Below, piece by piece: positions 1 to 5,873 of a DNA stretch of 9,496 nt. The translations under genes were made by a program, and so were the position numbers. Location: assembly GCA_903643055.1 (NCBI GenBank), contig CAHJWV010000762.1:1-9496 (forward strand), given 5' to 3'. This DNA comes from Burkholderiales bacterium. Lineage in GTDB: Bacteria > Pseudomonadota > Gammaproteobacteria > Burkholderiales > Burkholderiaceae. Below the pieces are notes generated by a model. The model saw nothing but the letters and a program-made list of their open reading frames with translations, made no database searches and was not told the origin of the DNA. The first letter of the stretch is position 1; every line of letters starts with the position of its first letter.

Positions 1-315
1 TTGCAGCGCCAGGGGCTCAGGCTAGTGCAGCGCAATTATCGGGTGGCGGCCGGCCCGAGGGCGCGAGCCGGGGAAGTCGACCTGATTCTGCGCGATCGCG
101 ATGGCACCTTGGTGTTTGTCGAAGTGCGAGCGCGTCTGGATGGTCGGTATGGCGGCGCGGCCGCCAGCATCAGCGATGCCAAGCGCCGGCGGGTCGTGTA
201 TGCGGCCCAGCATTACCTGATGGCGATCGCCACGCCGCCGCCATGCCGCTTTGATGTGGTGGCGATCGATGGCGACACGCTGACCTGGCTCCAGGCCGCT
301 TTCGATGCTGCTTGA
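1..315 (+). CDS. yraN: YraN/UPF0102 family nuclease-fold protein, 5' truncated by window edge
   Basis: The visible 104 residues match the UPF0102 (YraN) family, a small PD-(D/E)XK nuclease-like fold of unproven function, usually about 120 residues. What shows this, in order: an RNYR segment (11-14), GEVDLI (24-29) with the acidic pair E25 and D27, FVEVRAR (39-45), a K-rich SISDAKRRR helix (57-64) and a C-terminal RFDVV strand (83-87). The FVEV segment ends in R43 where many members have Lys (EVK); I believe Arg is common in betaproteobacterial homologues, so this need not mean loss of activity. The first codon in the window is TTG, but the usual N-terminal helix is missing, so I read this as the inside of the gene (Leu of a YL-QRQGL segment) and not as a start. 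It precedes the SIS-domain gene as in the E. coli yraN-diaA-dolP cluster. Family is fairly sure; function is unknown. Confidence 0.85.
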   Translation: MQRQGLRLVQRNYRVAAGPRARAGEVDLILRDRDGTLVFVEVRARLDGRYGGAAASISDAKRRRVVYAAQHYLMAIATPPPCRFDVVAIDGDTLTWLQAAFDAA

Positions 316-421
316 ATCAAAGGCAGCGCGGCCTTGTCGGGCATGGTTAAAAAGGCGATACCCCACACGACAATGCGCTGTGGAACCTTGCTGTCAGAGC
401 TGTGTCTTATGATCCGAGACC
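316..421 (+). other. yraN-SIS gene intergenic region with weak hairpins and a -10-like hexamer
   Basis: This 106-bp gap has a small hairpin, AAGGC (320-324) pairing with GCCTT (331-335), which is not followed by a T-tract and so is a poor terminator. It also has a -10-like hexamer TATGAT at 408-413. The nearest TTGCTG (388-393) is only 14 bp upstream of that, too short for a normal sigma-70 spacer. If the hexamer is used, transcription would begin at about the ATG of the next gene. No small ORF or RNA gene is visible. Confidence 0.3.
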
Positions 422-1018
422 ATGCTCGAACAACGCATACAACAGCAATTCTTCGACAGCGCCGACCTCAAGTACGCTGCCGCCGAGATCCTTTCACGCC
501 CCATCGCCGACGCGTCTTACGCGGTGGTCGGGTGCATCACGTCAGGCGGAAAGGTGCTGGCTTGTGGCAATGGTGGCTCGGCCAGCGATGCCCAGCATTT
601 CGCTGCCGAGTTCATCGGCCGCTTTGAGCGCGAGCGCCCCGGCTTGGCGGCGATCGCACTGACCACCGACTCGTCGATCCTCACCGCCATCGGCAACGAC
701 TACAACTTCGATGCGATCTTCTCGAAGCAGGTCGAAGCCTTGGGCGCGCCCGGTGATGTGCTGATCGCGATCAGCACCAGTGGCAATTCAGCCAACGTGC
801 TTGCGGCCGTTGAAGCCGCTCATGCCAAGGAGATGACGGTGATTGCCTTGACCGGCCGGGGCGGCGGCAAGATGACCCATGAACTGATCGAAACTGACGT
901 CCATATTTGCGTTCCTCACGAACGCACGGCCCGAATTCAGGAAGTGCACATCCTTGCGCTGCACTGCCTTTGTGACGCGGTCGATTTGCAATTGCTCGGA
1001 GAACAGGAAAATACATGA
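422..1018 (+). CDS. gmhA: SIS-domain phosphoheptose isomerase / DiaA-like protein
   Basis: This is a 198-residue single SIS-domain sugar-phosphate isomerase-fold protein. GmhA converts sedoheptulose 7-phosphate to heptose 7-phosphate for LPS inner core; its paralogue DiaA instead binds DnaA and promotes replication initiation. Seen here: the sugar-phosphate loop [13 protein letters not shown] (48-60), AISTSGNS (116-123), and [11 protein letters not shown] (171-181). E63, Q173 and H181 line up with E. coli GmhA residues E65, Q172 and H180. In E. coli DiaA, as I recall it, the E65 and H180 positions are Ser and Asn. Yet the N-terminus ([13 protein letters not shown]), the [17 protein letters not shown] stretch and the C-terminal CLCDAVD segment look more like DiaA, and the yraN and dolP-like neighbours are the diaA neighbours. 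The ATG at 422 has only a weak GAG (416-418) ribosome site but fits the family N-terminus. The stop overlaps the next start by 4 bp. Fold is certain; GmhA versus DiaA role is open. Confidence 0.9.
   Translation: MLEQRIQQQFFDSADLKYAAAEILSRPIADASYAVVGCITSGGKVLACGNGGSASDAQHFAAEFIGRFERERPGLAAIALTTDSSILTAIGNDYNFDAIFSKQVEALGAPGDVLIAISTSGNSANVLAAVEAAHAKEMTVIALTGRGGGKMTHELIETDVHICVPHERTARIQEVHILALHCLCDAVDLQLLGEQENT
1005..1010 (+). promoter_or_regulatory. Ribosome binding site for the BON lipoprotein gene
   Basis: AGGAAA lies inside the last codons of the SIS gene, with AGGA ending 6 nt before the ATG at 1015. It supports that start and translational coupling through the ATGA overlap. Confidence 0.6.
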
Positions 1019-1668
1019 CCGCCACCCAGACCCTTCGCCTGACCGTCGTTACCACGGCACTTGTCGCCACAGCTGCCTTGTCAGGTTGTGCCCTCTTTCT
1101 TGGCGGTGCGATGGTCAGCGGAACGCTCTTTGCCGCGGATCGCCGCAGCTCGGGCGCGCAGCTTGATGATCAGGCCATCGAGTTGAAGGCCGGAACCCGC
1201 TCCCGCGAGGTGCTCGGTGATCGCGGCCACGTCAGCGTGACCAGCTACAACCGGCTGGTGCTGTTGAGCGGCGAGGTGCCCACCGAGGCCGACAAGGCAG
1301 CGCTGGAGCAGACCATTGCCCGTGTCGATACGGTTCGCTCGGTCGTCAATGAACTGGCCGTGATGAACTCCAGCTCGCTCAGCAATCGGTCGAACGATGC
1401 GTTTTTGACCAGCAAGGTCAAGGCGACGCTGATCGACGCCGGTGAAATCAGCGCCAATGCCTTCAAGGTCGTGACCGAGCGCGGCACGGTCTACTTGATG
1501 GGCCGCGTCACCGAACGCGAAGCCACGCGTGCGGCCGATCTCGCCCGCACGATCAGCGGCGTTCAGAAGGTGGTGCGTGTGGTGGAGTTGTTGACCGAAG
1601 CCGAACTGGCCGCGCTGCAACCGAACAACGCTGCGAAGACACCGGCCGCTGCGGCCAGCGCGCCTTGA
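1015..1668 (+). CDS. dolP: Outer-membrane lipoprotein with two BON domains (DolP/YraP-like)
   Basis: The 217-residue product begins with a lipoprotein signal peptide: TLRLTVV followed by a hydrophobic stretch and lipobox L22-S23-G24-C25. Residue +2 is Ala, not Asp, so the Lol system should sort it to the outer membrane. Two BON domains follow: about residues 51-118, with the conserved VLLSGEV turn (82-88), and about 127-194, with [12 protein letters not shown] (159-170) and the [12 protein letters not shown] end. A low-complexity Ala/Pro tail (about 206-217) closes it and is longer than in the roughly 190-residue E. coli DolP. DolP supports outer-membrane integrity, binds anionic phospholipid through its second BON domain, and assists the BAM complex and septal amidase control. 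Those roles are known in E. coli and inferred here. Gene order after yraN and the SIS gene is conserved. The ATG overlaps the previous stop. Confidence 0.88.
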   Translation: MTATQTLRLTVVTTALVATAALSGCALFLGGAMVSGTLFAADRRSSGAQLDDQAIELKAGTRSREVLGDRGHVSVTSYNRLVLLSGEVPTEADKAALEQTIARVDTVRSVVNELAVMNSSSLSNRSNDAFLTSKVKATLIDAGEISANAFKVVTERGTVYLMGRVTEREATRAADLARTISGVQKVVRVVELLTEAELAALQPNNAAKTPAAAASAP

Positions 1669-1673
1669 GGCTT

Positions 1674-1720
1674 CCTGCTAATGGTGTGATCCTGCTGATG
1701 GTGTGATCTTGCTGGTGTGA
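1674..1720 (+). repeat. Imperfect 17-bp tandem repeat, about 2.7 copies
   Basis: CCTGCTAATGGTGTGAT (1674-1690) is followed directly by CCTGCTGATGGTGTGAT (1691-1707), with one mismatch. A shortened third copy, CTTGCTGGTGTGA (1708-1720), lacks 4 bases. It lies just past the BON-lipoprotein stop, between convergent genes. It may reflect replication slippage; no function is evident. Confidence 0.75.
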
Positions 1721-1730
1721 CAGCGATGGT

Positions 1731-1745
1731 GGGCCTTGTCGGCCC
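1731..1745. terminator. GC-rich hairpin between convergent genes, possible bidirectional terminator
   Basis: GGGCC-TTGTC-GGCCC is a perfect 5-bp stem with a 5-nt loop, 62 bp past the lipoprotein stop and 5 bp past the dehydrogenase stop on the other strand. Its position between convergent genes suits a terminator. Neither strand has a clear T-run after the stem, so intrinsic termination would be weak. Confidence 0.35.
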
Positions 1746-1750
1746 GCGGT

Positions 1751-2644
1751 TCATTTCAGGCGTTTGATCAGGCTGGAGGTGTCCCAGCGCTGCCCGCCCA
1801 TCGCCTGCACATCGGCATAAAACTGATCGACCAGCGCGGTAACCGGAACGCGGGCTCCGTTGCGTTTGGCTTCGTCCAGCACCAGGCCCAGGTCTTTGCG
1901 CATCCAGTCGACCGCAAAGCCAAATTCGAACTGGCCCTTGACCATCGTCGGGCCTCGGTTGTCCATCTGCCAGCTCTGCGCCGCGCCTTTGCCGATCACG
2001 CCCAGCACGGCGTTCATGTCGAGCCCGGCCTTCTCGCCGAAAGCGATGGCTTCCGACAAGCCTTGCACGAGCCCGGCGATGCAGATCTGATTGACCATCT
2101 TTGCCAACTGGCCGGCGCCGCTTTCGCCAAGCAGCGTCACCGCCTTCGCGAAGGCCATTGCTACAGCTTGCACTTTCGCGAAAGCTTGCGCATCGCCGCC
2201 GCACATCACGGTCAGCACGCCGTTGATGGCGCCCAGATTGCCGCCCGAGACGGGCGCGTCGATGAACTGCAGCCCCTTCGCTTCAGCGGCTGCAGCAAGC
2301 TCACGCGCAATCTCAGCCGATGCCGTCGTGTGATCGACGAACACGGCGCCCGCTTTCATGCCGGCCAAGGCGCCGTCGGCACCCAGCGTGATCGAGCGCA
2401 GGTCATCGTCGTTGCCGACGCAGGCAAAGACGATGTCGGCTTGGGTCACGGCCTGCTTGGGTGTTGACGCGCTTTGCCCGCCATATTCCTCCACCCATTG
2501 CTCGGCCTTCGCGCCGGTGCGGTTGTAGACGACCACCGAATGCCCGGCGCGTGCCAGGTGGCCCGCCATCGGATAGCCCATCACGCCCAGGCCGAGAAAG
2601 GCGAGGTTCAGCGGTGCAATGGGCTCGTAGGTTTTGGTGCTCAT
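1751..2644 (-). CDS. NAD(P)-dependent beta-hydroxyacid dehydrogenase (HIBADH / tartronate semialdehyde reductase family)
   Basis: This soluble oxidoreductase reduces small semialdehydes or oxidises 3-hydroxy acids. Counting from the chosen ATG (297 residues), the Rossmann loop GLGVMGYPM is at 18-26, followed by VVVYNRT with N-R-T at 41-43. Arg after the second strand points to NADP(H) over NAD(H). The family signature DAPVSGG is at 129-135, the catalytic Lys in GQLAKMVNQ is K182, and the C-terminal helix KDLGLVLDEA is at 250-259. Length is normal for the family. The frame extends four codons upstream to a TTG, but the ATG at 2644 is the only ATG and has a weak GGA about 10 nt before it. The gene stands alone, and neither the dolP-like nor the pil neighbours hint at a substrate. 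3-hydroxyisobutyrate, tartronate semialdehyde, glyoxylate or succinic semialdehyde are all possible. Family is sure, substrate is not. Confidence 0.92.
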   Translation of the reverse strand: MSTKTYEPIAPLNLAFLGLGVMGYPMAGHLARAGHSVVVYNRTGAKAEQWVEEYGGQSASTPKQAVTQADIVFACVGNDDDLRSITLGADGALAGMKAGAVFVDHTTASAEIARELAAAAEAKGLQFIDAPVSGGNLGAINGVLTVMCGGDAQAFAKVQAVAMAFAKAVTLLGESGAGQLAKMVNQICIAGLVQGLSEAIAFGEKAGLDMNAVLGVIGKGAAQSWQMDNRGPTMVKGQFEFGFAVDWMRKDLGLVLDEAKRNGARVPVTALVDQFYADVQAMGGQRWDTSSLIKRLK

Positions 2645-2733
2645 GTCTGAATCCAAACGGGTGTCGAGCCTCGCCTTTCAAGCAAGGCGCAACTGCAGCG
2701 GAATGTGATGGGTGGCGAGACGCCAATGGGGTT

Positions 2734-2769
2734 CAGACAAGGTCTATTCTCGTGAGCTGGCCTTGTCTG
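2734..2769. repeat. Perfect 9-bp inverted repeat with 18-nt loop
   Basis: CAGACAAGG (2734-2742) and CCTTGTCTG (2761-2769) are exact reverse complements separated by 18 nt. The repeat lies about 90-125 bp upstream of the dehydrogenase ATG and about 85 bp past the pilU stop. It could be a protein-binding dyad or an RNA hairpin. The long loop and lack of a T-run argue against an ordinary terminator. Confidence 0.7.
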
Positions 2770-2806
2770 GGGAAAGGTGGGCCTTCGTCTTGTCTCGATC
2801 TTGTCT
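2735..2806. promoter_or_regulatory. Cluster of four CTTGTCT/AGACAAG heptamers, possible operator array
   Basis: AGACAAG occurs at 2735-2741, and CTTGTCT at 2762-2768, 2789-2795 and 2800-2806. Start-to-start spacings are 27, 27 and 11 bp. The last two copies form an 11-bp tandem pair, TCTTGTCTCGA then TCTTGTCTTGA, which is about one helical turn. The cluster lies 91-162 bp upstream of the dehydrogenase start codon, where an activator or repressor could act. I know of no regulator with this site. Confidence 0.4.
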
Positions 2807-2821
2807 TGAAGAAGCTGGCGA

Positions 2822-2838
2822 GCCGCAGAAGATGCGGC
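2822..2838 (-). terminator. Hairpin just past pilU, candidate terminator
   Basis: GCCGCA (2822-2827) pairs with TGCGGC (2833-2838) around a 5-nt loop, 16 nt past the pilU stop. The 6-bp stem is GC-rich. The - strand sequence after it has scattered T and C residues but no real U-tract. It could end the pilT-pilU transcript, weakly or with Rho. Confidence 0.4.
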
Positions 2839-2854
2839 CGCGCAGCCGAATGGC

Positions 2855-3991
2855 TTAAACGATTGTCAGATGCTCGGTACCGGCCGACAAATCGCTGCTG
2901 CGTGCGCGGTTGCTGTTGAGCTTGATCTGCAGCCGCAGGTCGTTCACCGAATCGGCATTGCGCAGCGCATCTTCGTACGTGACCATTTGGTTCTCGTACA
3001 GATCGAAGAGGCTCTGGTCAAAGGTCTGCATCCCCAACTCGCGCGACTTCTTCATGATCTCCTTGATCTCGGCGACTTCGCCTTTGAAGATCAGATCGGA
3101 AATCAGCGGTGTGTTCAGCATGATCTCGACCGCCGCGACGCGGCCTCGGCCTTCTTGGCGTGGTAGCAGGCGCTGCGAGACGAGGCCCTTCAGGTTGAGC
3201 GACAAGTCCATCAACAGTTGTTGACGCCGCTCTTCCGGGAAGAAGTTGATGATCCGGTCCAGCGCCTGGTTAGCGCTGTTCGCGTGCAGCGTGGCCATGC
3301 ACAAGTGGCCGGTCTCGGCAAAGGCCACCGCGTGCTCCATGGTTTCGCGGTCGCGGATTTCGCCCATCAAGATCACATCGGGCGCTTGCCGCAAGGTGTT
3401 TTTCAGCGCTTGGCCCCAGCCTTCGGTATCGAGGCCGACCTCGCGCTGCGTGATGATGCAGTTCTTGTGCGGGTGCACGAACTCGACCGGGTCTTCGATC
3501 GTGATGATGTGTCCGTAGGAATGCTCGTTGCGATAGTCGACCATCGCTGCGAGTGAGGTGCTCTTGCCCGAACCGGTGGCGCCAACGAAGATCACCAGCC
3601 CGCGCTTGGTCATCGTCACATCTTTCAGCACCTGCGGCAGGTTCAGGCCGTCAATGGTGGGCAGCGTCTGCGGAATGGTCCGCAGCACCAGCCCGACATG
3701 GCCTTGCTGCACAAACGCATTCACCCGGAAGCGACCGATGCCCTGTGGCGAGATCGCGAAATTGCATTCCTTGGTGCGTTCGAATTCAGCTGCCTGCTTG
3801 TCGTTCATGACCGAACGAGTCAGTGCCAGCGTGTGCTGGCTGGTCAGCGGCTGGGGCGATACCTTGGTGATCTTGCCATCCACCTTGATGGCGGGCGGGA
3901 AGTCGGCCGTGAGGAACAAGTCAGACCCATTGCGCGACACCATCAGTCGCAGCAAGTCGTTGACGAATTTCGATGCCTGATCTCTTTCCAT
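2855..3991 (-). CDS. pilU: Type IV pilus retraction ATPase PilU
   Basis: This 378-residue PilT/VirB11-type secretion ATPase acts at the cytoplasmic base of the type IV pilus. PilU is the accessory motor that helps PilT depolymerise pilin. Seen here: an N-terminal PAS-like domain with SDLFLTADFPPAIKVDG (23-39), Walker A GATGSGKST (137-145), Asp box IITIEDPVEF (162-171), Walker B DVILMGEIRD (205-214) with E211, and His box GHLCMATLH (228-236). The AIRNLIRE motif that PilT needs for retraction is degenerate here (LISDLIFK, 296-303), as expected for PilU and not a second PilT. The tail after about residue 345 is longer and polar, another PilU trait. The ATG at 3991 is preceded by a good AGAAGGA site. 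It is the last of three same-strand genes, pilT, sensor gene, pilU. Confidence 0.95.
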   Translation of the reverse strand: MERDQASKFVNDLLRLMVSRNGSDLFLTADFPPAIKVDGKITKVSPQPLTSQHTLALTRSVMNDKQAAEFERTKECNFAISPQGIGRFRVNAFVQQGHVGLVLRTIPQTLPTIDGLNLPQVLKDVTMTKRGLVIFVGATGSGKSTSLAAMVDYRNEHSYGHIITIEDPVEFVHPHKNCIITQREVGLDTEGWGQALKNTLRQAPDVILMGEIRDRETMEHAVAFAETGHLCMATLHANSANQALDRIINFFPEERRQQLLMDLSLNLKGLVSQRLLPRQEGRGRVAAVEIMLNTPLISDLIFKGEVAEIKEIMKKSRELGMQTFDQSLFDLYENQMVTYEDALRNADSVNDLRLQIKLNSNRARSSDLSAGTEHLTIV

Positions 3992-3994
3992 GAT

Positions 3995-4001
3995 GTCCTT
4001 C
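3995..4001 (-). promoter_or_regulatory. Ribosome binding site for pilU
   Basis: On the - strand AGAAGGA is followed by 3-4 nt and then the pilU ATG. It is the strongest Shine-Dalgarno match in the pil cluster and fixes the start. Confidence 0.6.
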
Positions 4002-4016
4002 TTTTCGCTTCAAGGC

Positions 4017-4030
4017 CGGGCCTCTGCCCG
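4017..4030 (-). other. Short hairpin in the 88-bp gap before pilU
   Basis: CGGGC-CTCT-GCCCG is a perfect 5-bp stem with a 4-nt loop between the sensor gene stop and the pilU ribosome site. It has no following U-run on the - strand. It might tune pilU expression or mRNA processing, or be chance in GC-rich DNA. Confidence 0.25.
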
Positions 4031-4079
4031 CCTGCCCGCACGGATGAACCCGCGCGGCAACCTTCCAAACCTCGAGCCG

Positions 4080-4733
4080 TCAACTGCTCGACAACAGCGC
4101 ACTGAGTCGGGCGCTGACCTGACGCAATCGCAACGAAAGGCGTCGCGACAACGACGCCAACAAGGCCAGTCCGAGACGTGGCTCGAACATGATCATCTCA
4201 TCCAATCTCTGCGCATCAATGACGGCAAGCGTGCAGGGTGTCAGCGTTGTGCAGGCTGAAAACCGGGCGCCGGCGTCCAGCAGCGACATTTCGCCCAGCA
4301 TGTCGCCGGCGCGCGCTTCGGCCAGCCGGGCCCGGCCGCCCCAGGGCTGGACGCGGTCGACCGCCAAGGTGCCTTCGAGCACGATCAGCATGTAGTCGCC
4401 CTGCTCATCCTGGCCGATCACTTCCTTGTTGATCGGCACGGTGACGAACTGCAGGTACTGGCTCATGCGCAGCAATTCGTCGGGGCTCAGCGCGGCCACA
4501 TAGCGGTCGGCGCCCCAGAGCTTGGCGAACATCGGCTCGGCCAGCTTGCGCTCCAACGGTTGCGCGCCGACCTGGGCGGCACGCTCGGTCCAGGTGGCCA
4601 ACGATTGCACGTCTTCGGCGCGCTCCGAGAACTGCGTCGAGAAGTAGGCCGAGTCAGCGATGGAACTGTCGGTGCCGTTGGCCGGCGCCGCTCGATCGGC
4701 GCCGCGCTTGAGTCGATCAAAGAATTTCTTCAA
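4080..4733 (-). CDS. Cyclic nucleotide-binding-domain protein between pilT and pilU
   Basis: The 217-residue product has one CRP-type cNMP-binding beta-roll at about residues 85-185: YLQFVTVPINKEVIG, then DYMLIVLEGTLAVDR, then the phosphate-binding cassette GEMSLL (147-152), followed by R157. R157 sits nine residues after the cassette Glu, the spacing seen in protein kinase A-type domains. The next residue is Phe where Ala or Thr is usual, so nucleotide binding is plausible but unproven. There is no helix-turn-helix after the roll, only a Leu/Arg/Ser-rich amphipathic helix (about 186-217), so it is not a DNA-binding CRP/FNR regulator. Residues 1-60 are polar with a basic start (MKKFFDRLKRG). 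The start is TTG at 4733, preceded by AAGG with 7-nt spacing. The pilT stop is 24 nt upstream. I infer a sensor or regulator of pilus retraction; ligand and target are unknown. Confidence 0.85.
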   Translation of the reverse strand: MKKFFDRLKRGADRAAPANGTDSSIADSAYFSTQFSERAEDVQSLATWTERAAQVGAQPLERKLAEPMFAKLWGADRYVAALSPDELLRMSQYLQFVTVPINKEVIGQDEQGDYMLIVLEGTLAVDRVQPWGGRARLAEARAGDMLGEMSLLDAGARFSACTTLTPCTLAVIDAQRLDEMIMFEPRLGLALLASLSRRLSLRLRQVSARLSALLSSS

Positions 4734-4740
4734 GGCCGTG

Positions 4741-4744
4741 CCTT
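4741..4744 (-). promoter_or_regulatory. Ribosome binding site deciding a TTG start
   Basis: On the - strand AAGG lies 7 nt before the TTG at 4733. No ATG or GTG is in frame between the pilT stop and this codon, so the site is the main support for TTG initiation. Confidence 0.5.
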
Positions 4745-4757
4745 TGCAATGGCACGT

Positions 4758-5801
4758 TCAGCCTGGGAAGTTCTCAGGGAACTTGGCTTTGGCTCGCGCT
4801 TCGGCTGGCGAGATGATGTTGCGCCGTACCAGGTCGGTCAGGTTCTGGTCGAGCGTTTGCATGCCGACGTTGTTGCCGGTCTGGATCGACGAATACATCT
4901 GCGCAATCTTGTTTTCACGGATCAGGTTGCGGATGGCCGCGTTGCCCAACATGATTTCGTGCGCTGCGACCCGGCCCGAACCGTCTTTGAGCTTACACAG
5001 CGTTTGCGAAATCACGCCGATCAGCGACTCCGACAACATCGCACGGACCATTTCCTTTTCTGCTGCGGGGAACACGTCAACGACCCGATCAACGGTTTTG
5101 GCGGCGCTTGAGGTGTGCAGCGTGCCGAACACCAAGTGGCCGGTTTCGGCGGCCGTCAGTGCCAGCCGGATGGTTTCCAGATCGCGCATTTCGCCGACGA
5201 GGATGGCGTCGGGGTCTTCGCGCAAGGCGGAGCGCAGCGCGTTCGAGAAGCTCAGCGTGTGCGGGCCGACCTCACGCTGATTGATCAGACACTTCTTCGA
5301 TTCGTGGACGAATTCGATCGGGTCTTCGACCGTCAGCACGTGGCCGTATTCGTTTTCGTTCAGGTGATTGACCATCGCCGCCAGCGTGGTCGACTTGCCG
5401 GAACCGGTCGGGCCGGTCACGAGCACCATGCCGCGTGGCTTCAGCGCCAGTTCGGCAAACACTTTTGGCGTGTTCAGCTGTTCCAGCGTCAGGATCTTCG
5501 ACGGAATGGTCCGGAACACGGCGCCTGCGCCACGGTTCTGGTTGAACGCGTTGACGCGAAAGCGGGCCAGGCCTTGAATCTCGAACGAGAAATCGCACTC
5601 CAGCGTCTCTTCATACGCCTTGCGCTGCGAGTCGTTCATGATGTCGTAGACCATCTCATGAACCTGCTTGTGCTCCAGCGGGTCGACATTGATGCGGCGC
5701 ACGTCGCCATGGACACGGATCATCGGAGGCAACCCAGCCGAAAGATGCAAGTCGGACGCTTTGTTTTTGACCGAGAACGCCAGCAGTTGGGTGATGTCCA
5801 T
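4758..5801 (-). CDS. pilT: Type IV pilus retraction ATPase PilT
   Basis: This 347-residue hexameric ATPase drives pilus retraction and twitching motility. The length is typical of PilT. Domains in order: an N-terminal PAS-like domain with ASDLHLSAGLPPMIRVHGD (15-33), Walker A GPTGSGKST (130-138), Asp box VLTVEDPIEF (155-164), Walker B AILVGEMRD (199-207) with E204, His box GHLVFGTLH (221-229), and the PilT-specific AIRNLIRE motif (289-296) required for retraction. All catalytic residues are present. The ATG at 5801 starts the family-typical MDITQLLAFSVKNKASDLHL; its ribosome site is weak (TGAAGA region). It is first of a likely three-gene transcript with the sensor gene and pilU, and diverges from yggS across 72 bp, a neighbourhood also known in Pseudomonas aeruginosa. 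Confidence 0.97.
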   Translation of the reverse strand: MDITQLLAFSVKNKASDLHLSAGLPPMIRVHGDVRRINVDPLEHKQVHEMVYDIMNDSQRKAYEETLECDFSFEIQGLARFRVNAFNQNRGAGAVFRTIPSKILTLEQLNTPKVFAELALKPRGMVLVTGPTGSGKSTTLAAMVNHLNENEYGHVLTVEDPIEFVHESKKCLINQREVGPHTLSFSNALRSALREDPDAILVGEMRDLETIRLALTAAETGHLVFGTLHTSSAAKTVDRVVDVFPAAEKEMVRAMLSESLIGVISQTLCKLKDGSGRVAAHEIMLGNAAIRNLIRENKIAQMYSSIQTGNNVGMQTLDQNLTDLVRRNIISPAEARAKAKFPENFPG

Positions 5802-5873
5802 GTGTCTTCAAAAAGGGGGTTGGGGAGCCCGCACACACCGGCGCGCAGCGCCTTGATATAGGCTCGGCGGATT
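5802..5873. promoter_or_regulatory. Divergent pilT-yggS control region with short hairpin
   Basis: Both genes must be expressed from here or from within each other's 5' ends. The region holds a perfect short dyad, GGCGC-GCA-GCGCC (5840-5852), and an AT-rich patch (GATATA, 5855-5860) that reads TATATC on the - strand, a possible -10 for pilT. No convincing -35 lies 16-18 bp from it. GGCGGA (5866-5871) is a weak ribosome site for yggS. Confidence 0.35.

Noticed and set aside
1..3. TTG at the first base as the true start of yraN
   Set aside because: The family has about 15-20 more N-terminal residues before this point, so the codon is more likely an internal Leu of a gene cut by the window edge.
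1081..1620. - strand open frame opposite the BON lipoprotein gene
   Set aside because: It lies fully within a well-supported lipoprotein gene and its product is Arg/His/Gly-rich with no recognisable domain.
1563..2204. - strand open frame in another frame of the dehydrogenase
   Set aside because: It overlaps the real gene on the same strand out of frame, and its Arg-rich product is typical of a shifted GC-rich frame.
1736..2467. Long + strand open frame opposite the dehydrogenase gene
   Set aside because: Its translation has no family resemblance and mirrors the opposite strand of a clear HIBADH-family gene; long antisense frames are expected in GC-rich DNA.
4080..4733. CRP/FNR-type transcription factor
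   Set aside because: The protein ends shortly after the beta-roll and long helix; there is no helix-turn-helix, so a DNA-binding role is not supported.
5115..5861. + strand open frame opposite pilT, running into the yggS start region
   Set aside because: It is antisense to the conserved pilT and has no known motif or ribosome site.
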